The position numbers and the translations under genes are program-made. Below are positions 24,074-32,771 of a stretch of 64,000 bases of DNA, in pieces. Where the stretch lies: contig CAWIWC010000005.1 in NCBI GenBank assembly GCA_963839745.1, positions 62,001 to 126,000 on the forward strand, written 5' to 3'. This DNA comes from JAIBJN01 sp963839745. GTDB taxonomy: Bacteria > Actinomycetota > Thermoleophilia > Gaiellales > Gaiellaceae. Positions within the stretch are counted from its first letter, which is position 1; each line of letters begins with the position of its first letter. The notes under the pieces were generated by a model, which saw only the letters and a list, made by a program, of their open reading frames with translations, was not told where the DNA came from and searched no databases.

Positions 24074-24499
24074 TTACCCGAGGGTCTTGGTGAAGCGAAC
24101 GCAGGACCCGGCCCCGCCGGAGCGCGGGCCGATGCTGAAGTCGTCCGTGAGCGCCCTGATGATCGCGATGCCGAGGCCGCCCTCGTCGAGCTCCCCACTT
24201 TCGATCTCGAGGACCTGGGGATCGAACCCACCGCCGTCGTCGGAGACCTCGACGGCGAGGCGGTCGGAGGCCAGCTCGTAGCGGATCTCGACCGCGCGGT
24301 CCCCCCCGTCGTCGTATGCGTGGCGGATCGAGTTCGAGCACGCTTCCGTGAGCGCGAGCTTCATGTCGGCGATCACCTCGGGCTCGACCGCGAGCGGGCG
24401 GAGGAGCCCGCTGAGGGCGAGCCGTCCCAGCGCGATGTACTCGGCTCTCGCCGGGATCACGAGCGAGACGATGCTCGCCGAGGTTCCGTTTCTCTTCAT
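24074..24499 (-). CDS. RsbW-like anti-sigma/serine kinase (HATPase_c)
   Basis: 141 residues of a stand-alone GHKL ATPase domain. N-box EACSNSIRHAYDD, G1 box DDGGGFDP and G2 GGLGIAIIRALTDD. Such proteins phosphorylate anti-anti-sigma factors or bind sigma factors in stress responses. No STAS partner, phosphatase or sigma gene is beside it. It lies 30 bases upstream of the trehalose genes, which would fit osmotic stress control, but that is inference. ATG 24499 or GTG 24502. Confidence 0.88.
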   Translation of the reverse strand: MKRNGTSASIVSLVIPARAEYIALGRLALSGLLRPLAVEPEVIADMKLALTEACSNSIRHAYDDGGDRAVEIRYELASDRLAVEVSDDGGGFDPQVLEIESGELDEGGLGIAIIRALTDDFSIGPRSGGAGSCVRFTKTLG

Positions 24500-24560
24500 C
24501 ACGCGTTGATCCGCCGCAGGCGCGGTCTGATGGGGGCGAAATCTAGCGGTCGCAGCACGG

Positions 24561-25418
24561 TCAGCGCCTCGAGGCTACCCGTGCGTCGGGTCGCAGAAAC
24601 CGGGCAACGCGCGCCCGCGCGACCTCGACGGCCTCCGGGCTCGAGTCGACGAGGACGAAACGGCGGCCGAGCTCTCCGCACACCGCTCCCAGCGTCCCCG
24701 ATCCTGCGAACGGGTCGAGACACCAGTCTCCGGCCCGCGTGGAGGCCTGCACCATCCGCCGCACGATGCCCTCGGGCTTCTGCGTCGGGTAGCCGGTCTT
24801 CTCCTTCCCCGTCGGAGAGACGATCGTGTGCCACCAGACGTCGGTCGGCAGCTTTCCCCGCGCGGCCTTCTCCGCTGTCACGAGGCCCGGCGCCATGTAC
24901 GGCTCGCGCTCGACCTCCTCGGCGTCGAACCAGTAGCGCTCCGGATCCTTGACGTAGACGAGGATCGTGTCGTGCTTCGCCGGCCACCGTCGGCGTGGTC
25001 GCGCGCCGTAGTCGTACGCCCAGACGATCTCGTTGAGGAAGCACTCCCGCCCGAACAGCTCGTCGAGCAGCACCTTGGCGTAGTGCGCCTCGCGGTAGTC
25101 GAGGTGGAGGTAGAGCGTCCCGGTCGGGGACAGGACCCGGCGAAGCTCCCGCAGTCGCGGCTCCAGAAAGCCGAGGTAGTCGTCGTACCTGTCGGCGTAG
25201 GACGACTCGCCGAGCACGCGCGTGGCATAGCGACGCCCGCCGAACCCGACACGGTCTCCGTCGGGATCGGCAGTGGCCGAGACCGTCCGCCGGCGCTGCG
25301 TGCGCCCGGTGTTGAACGGCGGGTCGGCGTAGACGAGCTGGAAGAGGCCGTCGTCGAAGCCGGGCAGGAGCTCGAGGTTGTCCCCGAGCAGAACGAGGTC
25401 CTCGCCGGGCGGCGCCAC
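24561..25418 (-). CDS. Solitary DNA methyltransferase (N4-C/N6-A, beta-type order)
   Basis: 285 residues. Motif IV DPPFNTG lies at about residues 32-38, near the N-terminus; the SAM-binding motif I DPFAGSGTLGAV is near 240 and motif X-like GYPTQKPEGIVRRMV lies before it. This order is that of beta-class amino-methyltransferases of bacterial restriction systems and CcrM relatives. No restriction endonuclease is nearby, so it is an orphan that could serve regulation or protection. Target base unknown. ATG/GTG at 25418 with 19 bases to htrA. Confidence 0.9.
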   Translation of the reverse strand: MAPPGEDLVLLGDNLELLPGFDDGLFQLVYADPPFNTGRTQRRRTVSATADPDGDRVGFGGRRYATRVLGESSYADRYDDYLGFLEPRLRELRRVLSPTGTLYLHLDYREAHYAKVLLDELFGRECFLNEIVWAYDYGARPRRRWPAKHDTILVYVKDPERYWFDAEEVEREPYMAPGLVTAEKAARGKLPTDVWWHTIVSPTGKEKTGYPTQKPEGIVRRMVQASTRAGDWCLDPFAGSGTLGAVCGELGRRFVLVDSSPEAVEVARARVARFLRPDARVASRR

Positions 25419-25437
25419 GCGCCCGAGTGTAGAGGCG

Positions 25438-26724
25438 CTACCGGTTGAGCCTGGGCGGCGAGGCCGGGCGCTCGCCGAGGATGACGGTGACCGAGCGGCG
25501 CTCGCCTCCGCGCAGGATCGTCAGCTCGACCTCCTGGTCGGGCAGGAGGCGCTGGGTCACTGCGCGGACGACGTCCTCCGCGGAGTCGACGGGCTCGCCG
25601 TCGATGGCGACGATCAGGTCGCCGCCGACGAGGACCGACACGCCCTGGTACTCGCGCTCCTCGCCGCCGCCGCGCAGCCCCGCACGCTCGGCCGGGCTGC
25701 CGTCGACGACCTCCTGGACGGCCGCGCCCTTCTCGGCGCCGTACTTCAGCTGGCGGGCCATGCGCGGAGTGACAGTCTGCGTCGTGATCCCGAGCCACGC
25801 GTAGCGCACCTTCCCGGTCTGGATCAGCTGCTCCATCGAGCGCTTCGCCGCGTTGATGGGGACCGCGAAGCCGACGCCCTCCGCGGTGCCGCTCTCGCTG
25901 CGGATCTGCGCGTTGATCCCGATGACCTCGCCGCGGGCGTTGAACATGGGACCGCCCGAGTTACCCCGGTTGATCGGCGCGTCCGTCTGGATCGCGTCGA
26001 TGAGGTCGTAGCTCGACGTCAGCGACTCGATGGAGCGCTCCGTCGCCGACACGACGCCGACGCTGAGGGAGCTCTCCTGCCCGAACGGGCTCCCGATCGC
26101 GGCGACCGGCTCGCCGACGACAACCACCGCCGAGTCGCCGAGCGGCACCGGGCTCACCTCGTGATTGGCAGGGTCGACCTTCAGGAGCCCGACGTCGTCG
26201 TACAGATCCCAGCCGATGATCTTCGCGGGCACGCGCTCGCCGTCCCGATACTGCACATACACCTGCGAGGCCGCCTCGGGCGTCTGCGTCTCGTCCGCCT
26301 CGCCGGCGGTGGTGATGACGTGCGAGTTCGTGAGGACATACCCGTCATCGGAGACCACGAAGCCCGAGCCCTGGGCCTCGGATGTGAGCTGCTGTCCGCC
26401 CTGGGTGCCGAAGACGGCGTAGATGGTCACCACGCCGCCGGCACGCTTCTCGTAGATCTCGCTGGCGTCGAACCCGTTGCCGACGAGCGGCTTGGCGGCG
26501 TCGCCCTCGACCGGGTTGGCCGCGGGCGTCGCGCCGTCCGGCGTCGATACGAGGACGGTCTCGACCTGGGGCGAGTCGTCGTCGAGCCAACCGACGGCCT
26601 TCCCGAGCACGAGCGCGCTCGTGCCGCCGAGCATGGCGGCGACGATTGCGATGACGGCGACTACCCCCGGGCGAATCACGTTCGACTCATCGTAGTGACG
26701 GTTCCCCAGGTCGGGGCGCCTCAT
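25438..26724 (-). CDS. HtrA/PepD-type membrane-anchored serine protease
   Basis: 428 residues. One N-terminal helix (about 17-41) anchors it, followed by a trypsin-like domain with His135 (TNSHV), Asp177 (LYDDVGLLK) and Ser256 (GNSGGPM), then one PDZ domain (about 335-415). It degrades or refolds misfolded envelope proteins. It lies directly downstream of a response regulator and sensor kinase, as mycobacterial PepD follows MprAB. The ATG at 26724 is immediately preceded by a perfect palindrome and has no recognisable ribosome site of its own. Confidence 0.94.
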   Translation of the reverse strand: MRRPDLGNRHYDESNVIRPGVVAVIAIVAAMLGGTSALVLGKAVGWLDDDSPQVETVLVSTPDGATPAANPVEGDAAKPLVGNGFDASEIYEKRAGGVVTIYAVFGTQGGQQLTSEAQGSGFVVSDDGYVLTNSHVITTAGEADETQTPEAASQVYVQYRDGERVPAKIIGWDLYDDVGLLKVDPANHEVSPVPLGDSAVVVVGEPVAAIGSPFGQESSLSVGVVSATERSIESLTSSYDLIDAIQTDAPINRGNSGGPMFNARGEVIGINAQIRSESGTAEGVGFAVPINAAKRSMEQLIQTGKVRYAWLGITTQTVTPRMARQLKYGAEKGAAVQEVVDGSPAERAGLRGGGEEREYQGVSVLVGGDLIVAIDGEPVDSAEDVVRAVTQRLLPDQEVELTILRGGERRSVTVILGERPASPPRLNR

Positions 26725-26750
26725 GAATTCGTGGCAAGTGCCACGAATTC
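26725..26750. promoter_or_regulatory. Perfect 26-bp palindrome filling the kinase-htrA gap
   Basis: GAATTCGTGGCA, AG, TGCCACGAATTC: two perfect 12-base arms with a 2-base centre. It occupies exactly the space between the stop of the kinase (TAA at 26753-26751) and the htrA ATG. It could be an operator for a dimeric regulator or an RNA hairpin that separates kinase and protease expression. Confidence 0.8.
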
Positions 26751-28183
26751 TTACGAGGAGACGGGCTCCGCAACCTCGACTTCACGTGAAAACGGCCGCT
26801 CGGGATCGAGCGGGAGTTTCAACGTGAAAACGGTCCGCCCGGGCACCGACATGACCTCGATCGTCGCATCCATGCGGGTTGCGAGCTCGGACGCGATGGC
26901 GAGCCCGAGGCCGCTGCCGGAGGCCTTGCCGCCCGCGGCGCGGTAGAAGCGCTGGAAGAGATGCTCCTGGTCCTCCTCGGGAATCCCCGGGCCGCCGTCC
27001 ACGACCTCGAGCACTGCGCGATCGTCCCGTTCCTCGACCGAGACCGCGATCGGCGTCCCCGGCGGCGTGTGCCGGATCGCGTTCTCCACGAAGACCCGTG
27101 CGATCTGCTGCACACGGACGTCGTCGCCCAGCGCGTAGAGATCCGCGTCGCCGTCCAGCGTGAGCTCGCGGCCGCTCGACTCCGCCACGGCGCGAAACTC
27201 GTCCACGACGAGCCGTGCGGCCGTACAAAGGTCGAAGGACCCTGTCTCGACCTCGAGCTGACCGGCGTCCAGGCGCGAGAGGTCGAGGAGATCGGTGGCG
27301 AGCCTCGTAAGCCGGTCGATCTGGTCGCGCATCTCGGCGAGGAAGTCGCGGCGCACGGCCGGGTCCATGCCCTCGTCGTCCAGGAGCTCGACGAAGCCGC
27401 CGAGCGAGAAGAGCGGCGTGCGCAGCTCGTGGGAGGCGTTGGCGATGAACTCGCCGCGCGCGCGGTCGAGCACGGCCAGCCGCGAGCGCATCGAGTCGAA
27501 CGCGTCCGCCAGCTGACCGACCTCGTCGCGCCCGGAATCGCGAATCGGCGTCTCGAAGTCGCCTTCCGCCAGCCGTTCCGCCGCCGACTCCAGCCGGCGG
27601 ATTCGGCGCGTGAACAGCCAGGCGATCAGGTAGCCCACGAGCCAGGAGATCGCAAGCGCGACGCCGCCGGCGACGAGCAATGTCCGCTTGATCACCCGCG
27701 CGTTGGCAAGCACGTCGCCGAGGGGGACCGAGACCAGCACGACCTCGTTCTGCGTTCAGCGGGAACGCCGCCTCGGTGTACGACGCACCGCCGCGCTCGA
27801 CCCGGCCCGAGGCCGCGGTGCCGGTCGTGACCGCCTCGAGCGCCACCGGATCCTCCGACAGATCCCCCGGCCGGTTTTCCTGCAGCGAGTCAACCTGGTT
27901 GAGGAGCTGCTCGTCCGTCAGCTTCTGAAAGACGATGATCCGCATGCCGAGGCTCTCGGCGCGCCCGACGACCGCCGACGCCCTGAGCGAGAGGCTCGAG
28001 CCCTCCCAGCTCCTGTGCCACGAGCGGCACAGCGGCCTCGAGCTCCCCGGTTTTCTGCTCCACCAGCCTGTCCTCCAACTGCGGAACGACCGCGGCGTAG
28101 ACGATCGCGAGCGCGCCGGCCACGACCAGGAAGAGCACCAGCCCGGCCTTGACGCTCAGGCTGAGGAGAGGCGGCTTCCTCAT
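26751..28183 (-). CDS. Sensor histidine kinase (MprB-like), two frameshifts
   Basis: Corrected length 476 residues in three frames here. Segment 1 (from ATG 28183) has the first membrane helix (AGLVLFLVVAGALAIVYAAVV) and LEAAVPLVAQEL. Segment 2 (about 28004-27758) has SLRASAVVGRAESLGMRIIVFQ. Segment 3 has the second helix, HAMP (RRIRRLESAAERLAEGD), phospho-acceptor helix ANASHELRTPLFSLGG and HATPase boxes ENAIRHTPPGT, DGGPGIP and GSGLGLAIA. One surplus base in the CCC at 28005-28007 and one near 27748-27758 explain both breaks. ATG overlaps the regulator stop as ATGA. Likely senses envelope stress, from its place before htrA. Confidence 0.87.
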
Positions 28184-28881
28184 GGCGTGTCGCGGAAGCG
28201 GTAGCCCGCGCCGCGGACGGTGAAGATGAGCTCGGGCTCGGCCGGATCGCGCTCGACCTTCTCGCGCAGGTGGCGCACGTGGACGTCGATCGTGCGCGGG
28301 TCGCGGAACTCCGACCCGCCCCAGAGCTCGTCCAGCAGCTGTTTTCGCGTGAAAACGCGGCCCGGGTTGGACGCAAGCGTGCGCAACAGCTCGAACTCGA
28401 GGTAGGTGAGCTGGACCGCCTCGCCGCGCGCCTGGACGCTCCGGCGGGTCGTGTCGATGCGCAGATCGTCGACCTCGATCAACTCCGCCGGCGCGCCGGC
28501 CGGCGAGAGCTGCGCCCGGCGCAGCAGCGCCCGCACGCGGCTCATGAACTCGCGGATCGAGAACGGCTTGGTGATGTAGTCATCGGCCCCGAGCTCGAGG
28601 CCGAGGACCTTGTCGCCCTCGTCGCCACGCGCGGTCAGCATGATGATCGGGACGGCGCTCCGCTCCTCGCGCAGGCGACGGCAGACGGCGAGCCCGTCCA
28701 GCCGGGGGAGCATGAGGTCGAGGATGACGAGGTCGACGGGCGTCTCCCGGTAGCGCTCGAGCGCCTCCTCGCCGTCGCGCGCCTGCACGACGGTGTAGCC
28801 CTCGCGTTCGAGCGGGTACGTGAGGAGCTTCTGCACCGACTCCTCGTCATCGACCAGGAGCACCGTCGAGCGCCGTTCCAT
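28180..28881 (-). CDS. OmpR/PhoB-family response regulator (MprA-like)
   Basis: 233 residues. The receiver domain begins STVLLVDDEESVQKLL with the acidic pair, phospho-Asp in LVILDLMLP, switch Thr in MLTARGDEGDK and Lys in ITKPFS. The C-terminal winged helix has LTYLEFELLRTLASNPGRVFTRKQLLDELW and DVHVRHLREKVE. ATG at 28881 is chosen; upstream codons read through the promoter region. Controls the kinase-htrA operon by analogy with MprA. It is divergent from the M28-like gene with 52 bases between the starts. Confidence 0.95.
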   Translation of the reverse strand: MERRSTVLLVDDEESVQKLLTYPLEREGYTVVQARDGEEALERYRETPVDLVILDLMLPRLDGLAVCRRLREERSAVPIIMLTARGDEGDKVLGLELGADDYITKPFSIREFMSRVRALLRRAQLSPAGAPAELIEVDDLRIDTTRRSVQARGEAVQLTYLEFELLRTLASNPGRVFTRKQLLDELWGGSEFRDPRTIDVHVRHLREKVERDPAEPELIFTVRGAGYRFRDTP

Positions 28882-28917
28882 CGCTGGCCTAAGGATAGGG
28901 ACGCCGGAGGCCTCGAC

Positions 28918-28923
28918 TACACT
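28918..28923 (+). promoter_or_regulatory. -10-like TACACT, near-leaderless promoter of the M28-like gene
   Basis: TACACT ends ten bases before the ATG at 28934, so a start site 6-8 bases downstream would give a leader of only a few bases. A complementary-strand -10-like TATCCT (forward 28892-28897) serves the divergent regulator gene. Confidence 0.45.
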
Positions 28924-28933
28924 CAAGTGGCGA

Positions 28934-30820
28934 ATGGCCGCTGAAGCGCCACGCCGCCGGCCGCGGCGCGGGTCCCTGGAGCGGCCCGTCTCGACGCGGA
29001 TCTACCGGGCCGCCTGGCTGGTGGTCGCAGTGCCCCTCCTCGTGGCCGCGTTCAGCGTGGGCGAGCCCGATCCGCTTCCCGACCCCCGCCTGCGCCCCTT
29101 CTTCGACCAGTCGACGGCGGTCCAGTTCTCGCGGGAGTTCGCGAGCACCTTCCCGGACCGCTCCCCGGGCTCGCTGGGCGCGGCCGGCGCGGCCGACTGG
29201 GTAGAGGAGCAGCTCCGGCAGTACGACTTCACCGTCGAGCGGCAGACCTTCACGGCGGACATCCCCGGTCAGGGCACGGAGGAGCTCGTCAACATCGTCG
29301 CCGTCGCCCAGCGCACCGGCGACCAGGGTGTCCAGTCGCAGAAGGCGATCGCGGTCATTGCGCACCGAGACAACCTGGGCGCTTCGCCCGGGGCCGTCGA
29401 CAACGGCTCGGGAACGGGCGCGCTGCTCGAGCTGGCACGCGACCTGGGAGATGCGTCGCTCTCGCACCCGTTCATCCTCGTCTCCACGGACGGAGGCTCC
29501 CTCGGAGGGTTGGGCGCCGCACACTTCGCTGAGGCCGCTCCGTACGCCGACAGCCTCGCGGCCGTCGTCAACCTTGTCGGCGTCGGTGGGCGGCCGAGCC
29601 CCAGGGTCGAGTTCGGCGGCGACACGCCGCGAGTCTCGAGCTCGACGCTCGTCGCCACCGCCGACGCCGCAATTCGCGCCCAGTCCGGGCTCGAGCCGAC
29701 GCGCCCCAGCCCGTTCGCGCAGCTCGTCGACCTCGCCTTCCCCTTCAGCTTCTACGAGCAGGCCCCGTTCGTCTCGCGCGGCGTTCCCGCCATCACGATC
29801 ACGACGGGCACGAGCCGCCCGCGACCACCGGAGGGAGACACGCTTGCGGCGCTGAACGCCCAGCGTCTCGGCGAGCTCGGACTCGCCTCGCAGTCTCTCC
29901 TCGGCTCACTCGACGAGGCCGCCGAGGTCACGAGCGGCACGCAGTCCTACATCTACTTCGGGACCCGGCTCCTGTACGGCTGGACGCTCCAGTTCGTACT
30001 CGTCGCCGCACTTCTGCCCTTCCTGGCGGCGACCGTCGATCTCTTCGCACGCTGCCGGCGGCGGCACATTCCGCTCCTCCCCGCCCTGCGGAGCTACCTC
30101 AGCCGGCTCGGAGTCTGGCTCTGGCTGGGCGCGGCGTTCGCGGTCTTCGTCTGGGCCGGGCTCTTACCCAGCGGCGCCGACAGGCCGCTCGGGCCCGACA
30201 CCGACGCGGCGGTCAACTGGCCCGTGACGGCCCTCGCCGCTCTGGCGGCCGTCTCGGCGGTCGGCTGGCTGGTCGTCAGGCCCCGGCTCGCGCCGACGCG
30301 CTCCATCGGCCGCCCGGAGGAGCTCGGCGGCCACCTCGCTGCCATGCTCGTCCTCGGGGTCGTCTCGCTCGTCGTGGCCGCGATCAACCCCTACTCGCTG
30401 ATCTTCCTGCTCCCGTCGCTTCACGCGTGGCTCTGGCTGCCACAGCTGAGCGATCGGGGCCGCATCGTGCAGGCGGGCGTCTACGCGCTCGGCTTCCTGG
30501 GGCCCGCGGTCCTGCTCGCCTCGTTCGCCTTCCGTTTCGACATGGGCCTCGACGCGATCTGGTACGTGATCGCGCTGACCTCGGTCGGGTACGTTCCTGT
30601 GCCTCTCGTCGTCGCGTTCCTCGCCTGGGGCGCCGCGGCCGGCCAGGTCGGGGCCGTCGCTCTCGGCCGCTACGCGCCGTATCCGGATGCGAACGAGCGC
30701 ACGCGGGGGCCGCTCAGGGACGCCGGTCGCCAGGCTATCCTCGTCTGGCGAAGATCTCGTCGGCGGCACCTCGCTTCGGTTGACGTTGACTCGGAGGCCA
30801 AACGGGCCGAAGCTGAGTAG
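28934..30820 (+). CDS. M28-like membrane protein with altered active site
   Basis: 628 residues. After an N-terminal helix (AAWLVVAVPLLVAAFSV), the first half follows the M28 zinc peptidase fold: FASTFPDRSPGSLGAAGAADWVEEQL, IAVIAHRDNLGASPGAVDNGSGTGALLELARDL and the ligand-like His/Asp positions. Where active M28 enzymes have the catalytic Glu-Glu pair, it reads VSTDGGSLGGLGAAHFAE. The second half holds about eight helices. It is therefore likely catalytically dead or altered, perhaps a binding or scaffold protein of the envelope. The sortase gene follows after ten bases. Confidence 0.78.
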   Translation: MAAEAPRRRPRRGSLERPVSTRIYRAAWLVVAVPLLVAAFSVGEPDPLPDPRLRPFFDQSTAVQFSREFASTFPDRSPGSLGAAGAADWVEEQLRQYDFTVERQTFTADIPGQGTEELVNIVAVAQRTGDQGVQSQKAIAVIAHRDNLGASPGAVDNGSGTGALLELARDLGDASLSHPFILVSTDGGSLGGLGAAHFAEAAPYADSLAAVVNLVGVGGRPSPRVEFGGDTPRVSSSTLVATADAAIRAQSGLEPTRPSPFAQLVDLAFPFSFYEQAPFVSRGVPAITITTGTSRPRPPEGDTLAALNAQRLGELGLASQSLLGSLDEAAEVTSGTQSYIYFGTRLLYGWTLQFVLVAALLPFLAATVDLFARCRRRHIPLLPALRSYLSRLGVWLWLGAAFAVFVWAGLLPSGADRPLGPDTDAAVNWPVTALAALAAVSAVGWLVVRPRLAPTRSIGRPEELGGHLAAMLVLGVVSLVVAAINPYSLIFLLPSLHAWLWLPQLSDRGRIVQAGVYALGFLGPAVLLASFAFRFDMGLDAIWYVIALTSVGYVPVPLVVAFLAWGAAAGQVGAVALGRYAPYPDANERTRGPLRDAGRQAILVWRRSRRRHLASVDVDSEAKRAEAE

Positions 30821-30830
30821 TGGAGGGTTC

Positions 30831-31547
30831 ATGAAGACGCGGCGCCTCGGAACGGTCCTGATCGTGGGCGGATTGCTCGTGCTCGCCTATGCCGCCGCGG
30901 TCCTGTTCTGGCGCGACCCGGTCACGGATCTCTACAACCGCTACCAGCAGAACAAGCTGGAGTCAGCCCTGGAGCACGAGTTCGAGGCCTGGGACGCCGG
31001 GCCCCCGCCCGCTGTCGCGGACGCCGGGGACGACGAGGTGGACGCAGCGCCTCGGCCGGGAGTCATGACGGCAAGAGACGCCCGCCGCTTCCTGCGCGGG
31101 CTGGAGCAGGGCCAGGCCTTCGGGCGCATCCACATCCCGCGGATCGGTGTCGAGTCGATCGTCGTCCACGGCACGCGCTGGGGCGCGGACCTCTCGCGCG
31201 GACCTGGGCACTACGAGCGGACGACGGTTCCGGGCTTGGGCAAGACCGTGGGGATCGCCGGCCACCGCACCACCTTCGGGGCGCCGTTTCGAAAGATCGA
31301 CAAGATCAAGGCCGGGGACGAGATCACGCTCGAGATGCCGTACGCAACCTTCCGCTACCGCGTCTTCCAGCACGAGATCGTCGACGAGAAGGACTGGAGC
31401 GTGATCCGTAACCGCGGCTTCGACACGCTCATGCTCTCCGCGTGCCATCCGCTCTACGGCTCGTCGGAGCGCTGGATCGTCTACGCCAAGCTGGTTGCCG
31501 TGCAGCCTCGCGAGGGCGAGGCGTACACACTCGCCGCGGCAGGCTAA
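30831..31547 (+). CDS. Class E/D-like sortase
   Basis: 238 residues. N-terminal helix LGTVLIVGGLLVLAYAAAVLF, a linker, then the sortase barrel with His145 (GIAGHRTTFG), Cys205 (LMLSACHPLYG) and Arg214 (SSERWIVYAKL). Sortases join surface proteins to cell wall; no LPxTG or LAxTG substrate gene is adjacent. The site TGGAGGG lies six bases before the ATG. The coupled M28-like membrane protein may share its envelope role. It converges on moeA with two bases between the stop codons. Confidence 0.9.
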   Translation: MKTRRLGTVLIVGGLLVLAYAAAVLFWRDPVTDLYNRYQQNKLESALEHEFEAWDAGPPPAVADAGDDEVDAAPRPGVMTARDARRFLRGLEQGQAFGRIHIPRIGVESIVVHGTRWGADLSRGPGHYERTTVPGLGKTVGIAGHRTTFGAPFRKIDKIKAGDEITLEMPYATFRYRVFQHEIVDEKDWSVIRNRGFDTLMLSACHPLYGSSERWIVYAKLVAVQPREGEAYTLAAAG

Positions 31548-31549
31548 GG

Positions 31550-32752
31550 CTAGAGCGGCAGGTAGCGCACGGGCGAGCCGGCGGCGAGCTCTCCCTCGCC
31601 CGCCTCGACCCACACGAGCGCGTTTGCCCGCCCGGCCCGGACGATCATGTGCGACTCCTGCCCGGAGAGCGGCTCGAGGACCTCGGCGCCGTCGTCCCGT
31701 CGTCGCGTCGCGCGGACGAGCTCGTCGCGGTCGGCATTCCTCCGCACCGCCGCCGCGAGCGTTCCGTTGCGGAAGGCCGGCAGGGGGTCGGGAAGTCCCA
31801 GCAGCGCGTTGATCGCGGGCCGCACGAGCAGCTCGAAGGTCGCCAGCACGGAGACGGGATTCCCGGGCAGGTTGAAGACCAGATGGTCGCGGCGGACGCC
31901 GAAGGCCACGGGCTTTCCCGGCTTCATGGCCACGCCCCAGAAGAGCTCCTCGACACGGAGCTCGGCCTGGACCTTGCGAACGAGATCGTGCGGGCCGACG
32001 GACGCACCGCCGGTGGTGATGAGCATGTCGAAGCCGAGCAGGGCACGCTCCATCGTCCGCCGGTGCTCCGCCTCGTCGTCGGCCACTACGCCCAGCTGCG
32101 CGGGGACGGCGCCGGCCAGCCCGAGGGCCGTCGCGAGCAGCAGGCCGTTCGACTCGTAGATCTGGCCGGGCTCGAGTGCCTCGCCGGGCTGTCGCAGCTC
32201 GGAGCCCGTCACGAGGATGCCCACGCGCGGTCGCTTCGTGCACTGCACCTCGGAGACGCCGGCCGCCGCGAGCGCGCCGACCTGTCCCGGCCCGAGCGCC
32301 ACGCCGGGCTCGAGCACCGTCTCGCCCGCCCGGACGTCGCCTCCCGGATCGCGGACATTCGCGCCGGCCGTCACTGGGGACGCCACGGAAAGGCCCTCCT
32401 CGTTCTCCTCCACGACCTCGATCGGCACGACGGCGTCGGCGCCCTCGGGGACCACGCCTCCCGTGGCGATACCCATCGCCTCCCCCGCAGCCAGGGAGCG
32501 CGAAGCCGGGCTCCCGGCGGCGATCCGCTCGACGACGGGAAGAACGACGGGCGCCGAGGCCGTGTCCGCCGAGCGAAGCGCATATCCGTCCATTGCCGAG
32601 CTGGCGAAGGGCGGCAGGTTGACCACGGCCGCCGCGCTCTGCGCGAGCACCCGCCCGGTCGCCCGCTCGATCGGCACGCGCTCGGCCTCCAGGGGCTTCG
32701 CCCGCTCGAGAACGAGGCGCTGAGCCTCGGCGACGGAGATCAGCTCGGCCAC
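31550..32752 (-). CDS. moeA: Molybdopterin molybdenumtransferase
   Basis: 400 residues. Inserts molybdate into adenylated molybdopterin. Motifs: LPPFASSAMDGYALRSADT, GIATGGVVPEGADAVVPIE, GVALGPGQVGALAAAGV, VGILVTGSEL, YESNGLLLATAL, LITTGGASVGPHDLV, FWGVAMKPGKPVAFG and VFNLPGNPVS. A C-terminal domain IV follows. It is separate from the moaC-mog pair, about 10 kb away, but serves the same pathway. Confidence 0.95.
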   Translation of the reverse strand: MAELISVAEAQRLVLERAKPLEAERVPIERATGRVLAQSAAAVVNLPPFASSAMDGYALRSADTASAPVVLPVVERIAAGSPASRSLAAGEAMGIATGGVVPEGADAVVPIEVVEENEEGLSVASPVTAGANVRDPGGDVRAGETVLEPGVALGPGQVGALAAAGVSEVQCTKRPRVGILVTGSELRQPGEALEPGQIYESNGLLLATALGLAGAVPAQLGVVADDEAEHRRTMERALLGFDMLITTGGASVGPHDLVRKVQAELRVEELFWGVAMKPGKPVAFGVRRDHLVFNLPGNPVSVLATFELLVRPAINALLGLPDPLPAFRNGTLAAAVRRNADRDELVRATRRRDDGAEVLEPLSGQESHMIVRAGRANALVWVEAGEGELAAGSPVRYLPL

Positions 32753-32771
32753 GACGCCCTACGGTAATGGA

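Noticed and set aside
28820..28933. Longer N-terminus for the M28-like protein
   Set aside because: The extra codons read through the divergent regulator start and the promoter elements; ATG 28934 gives a normal membrane-anchor N-terminus.
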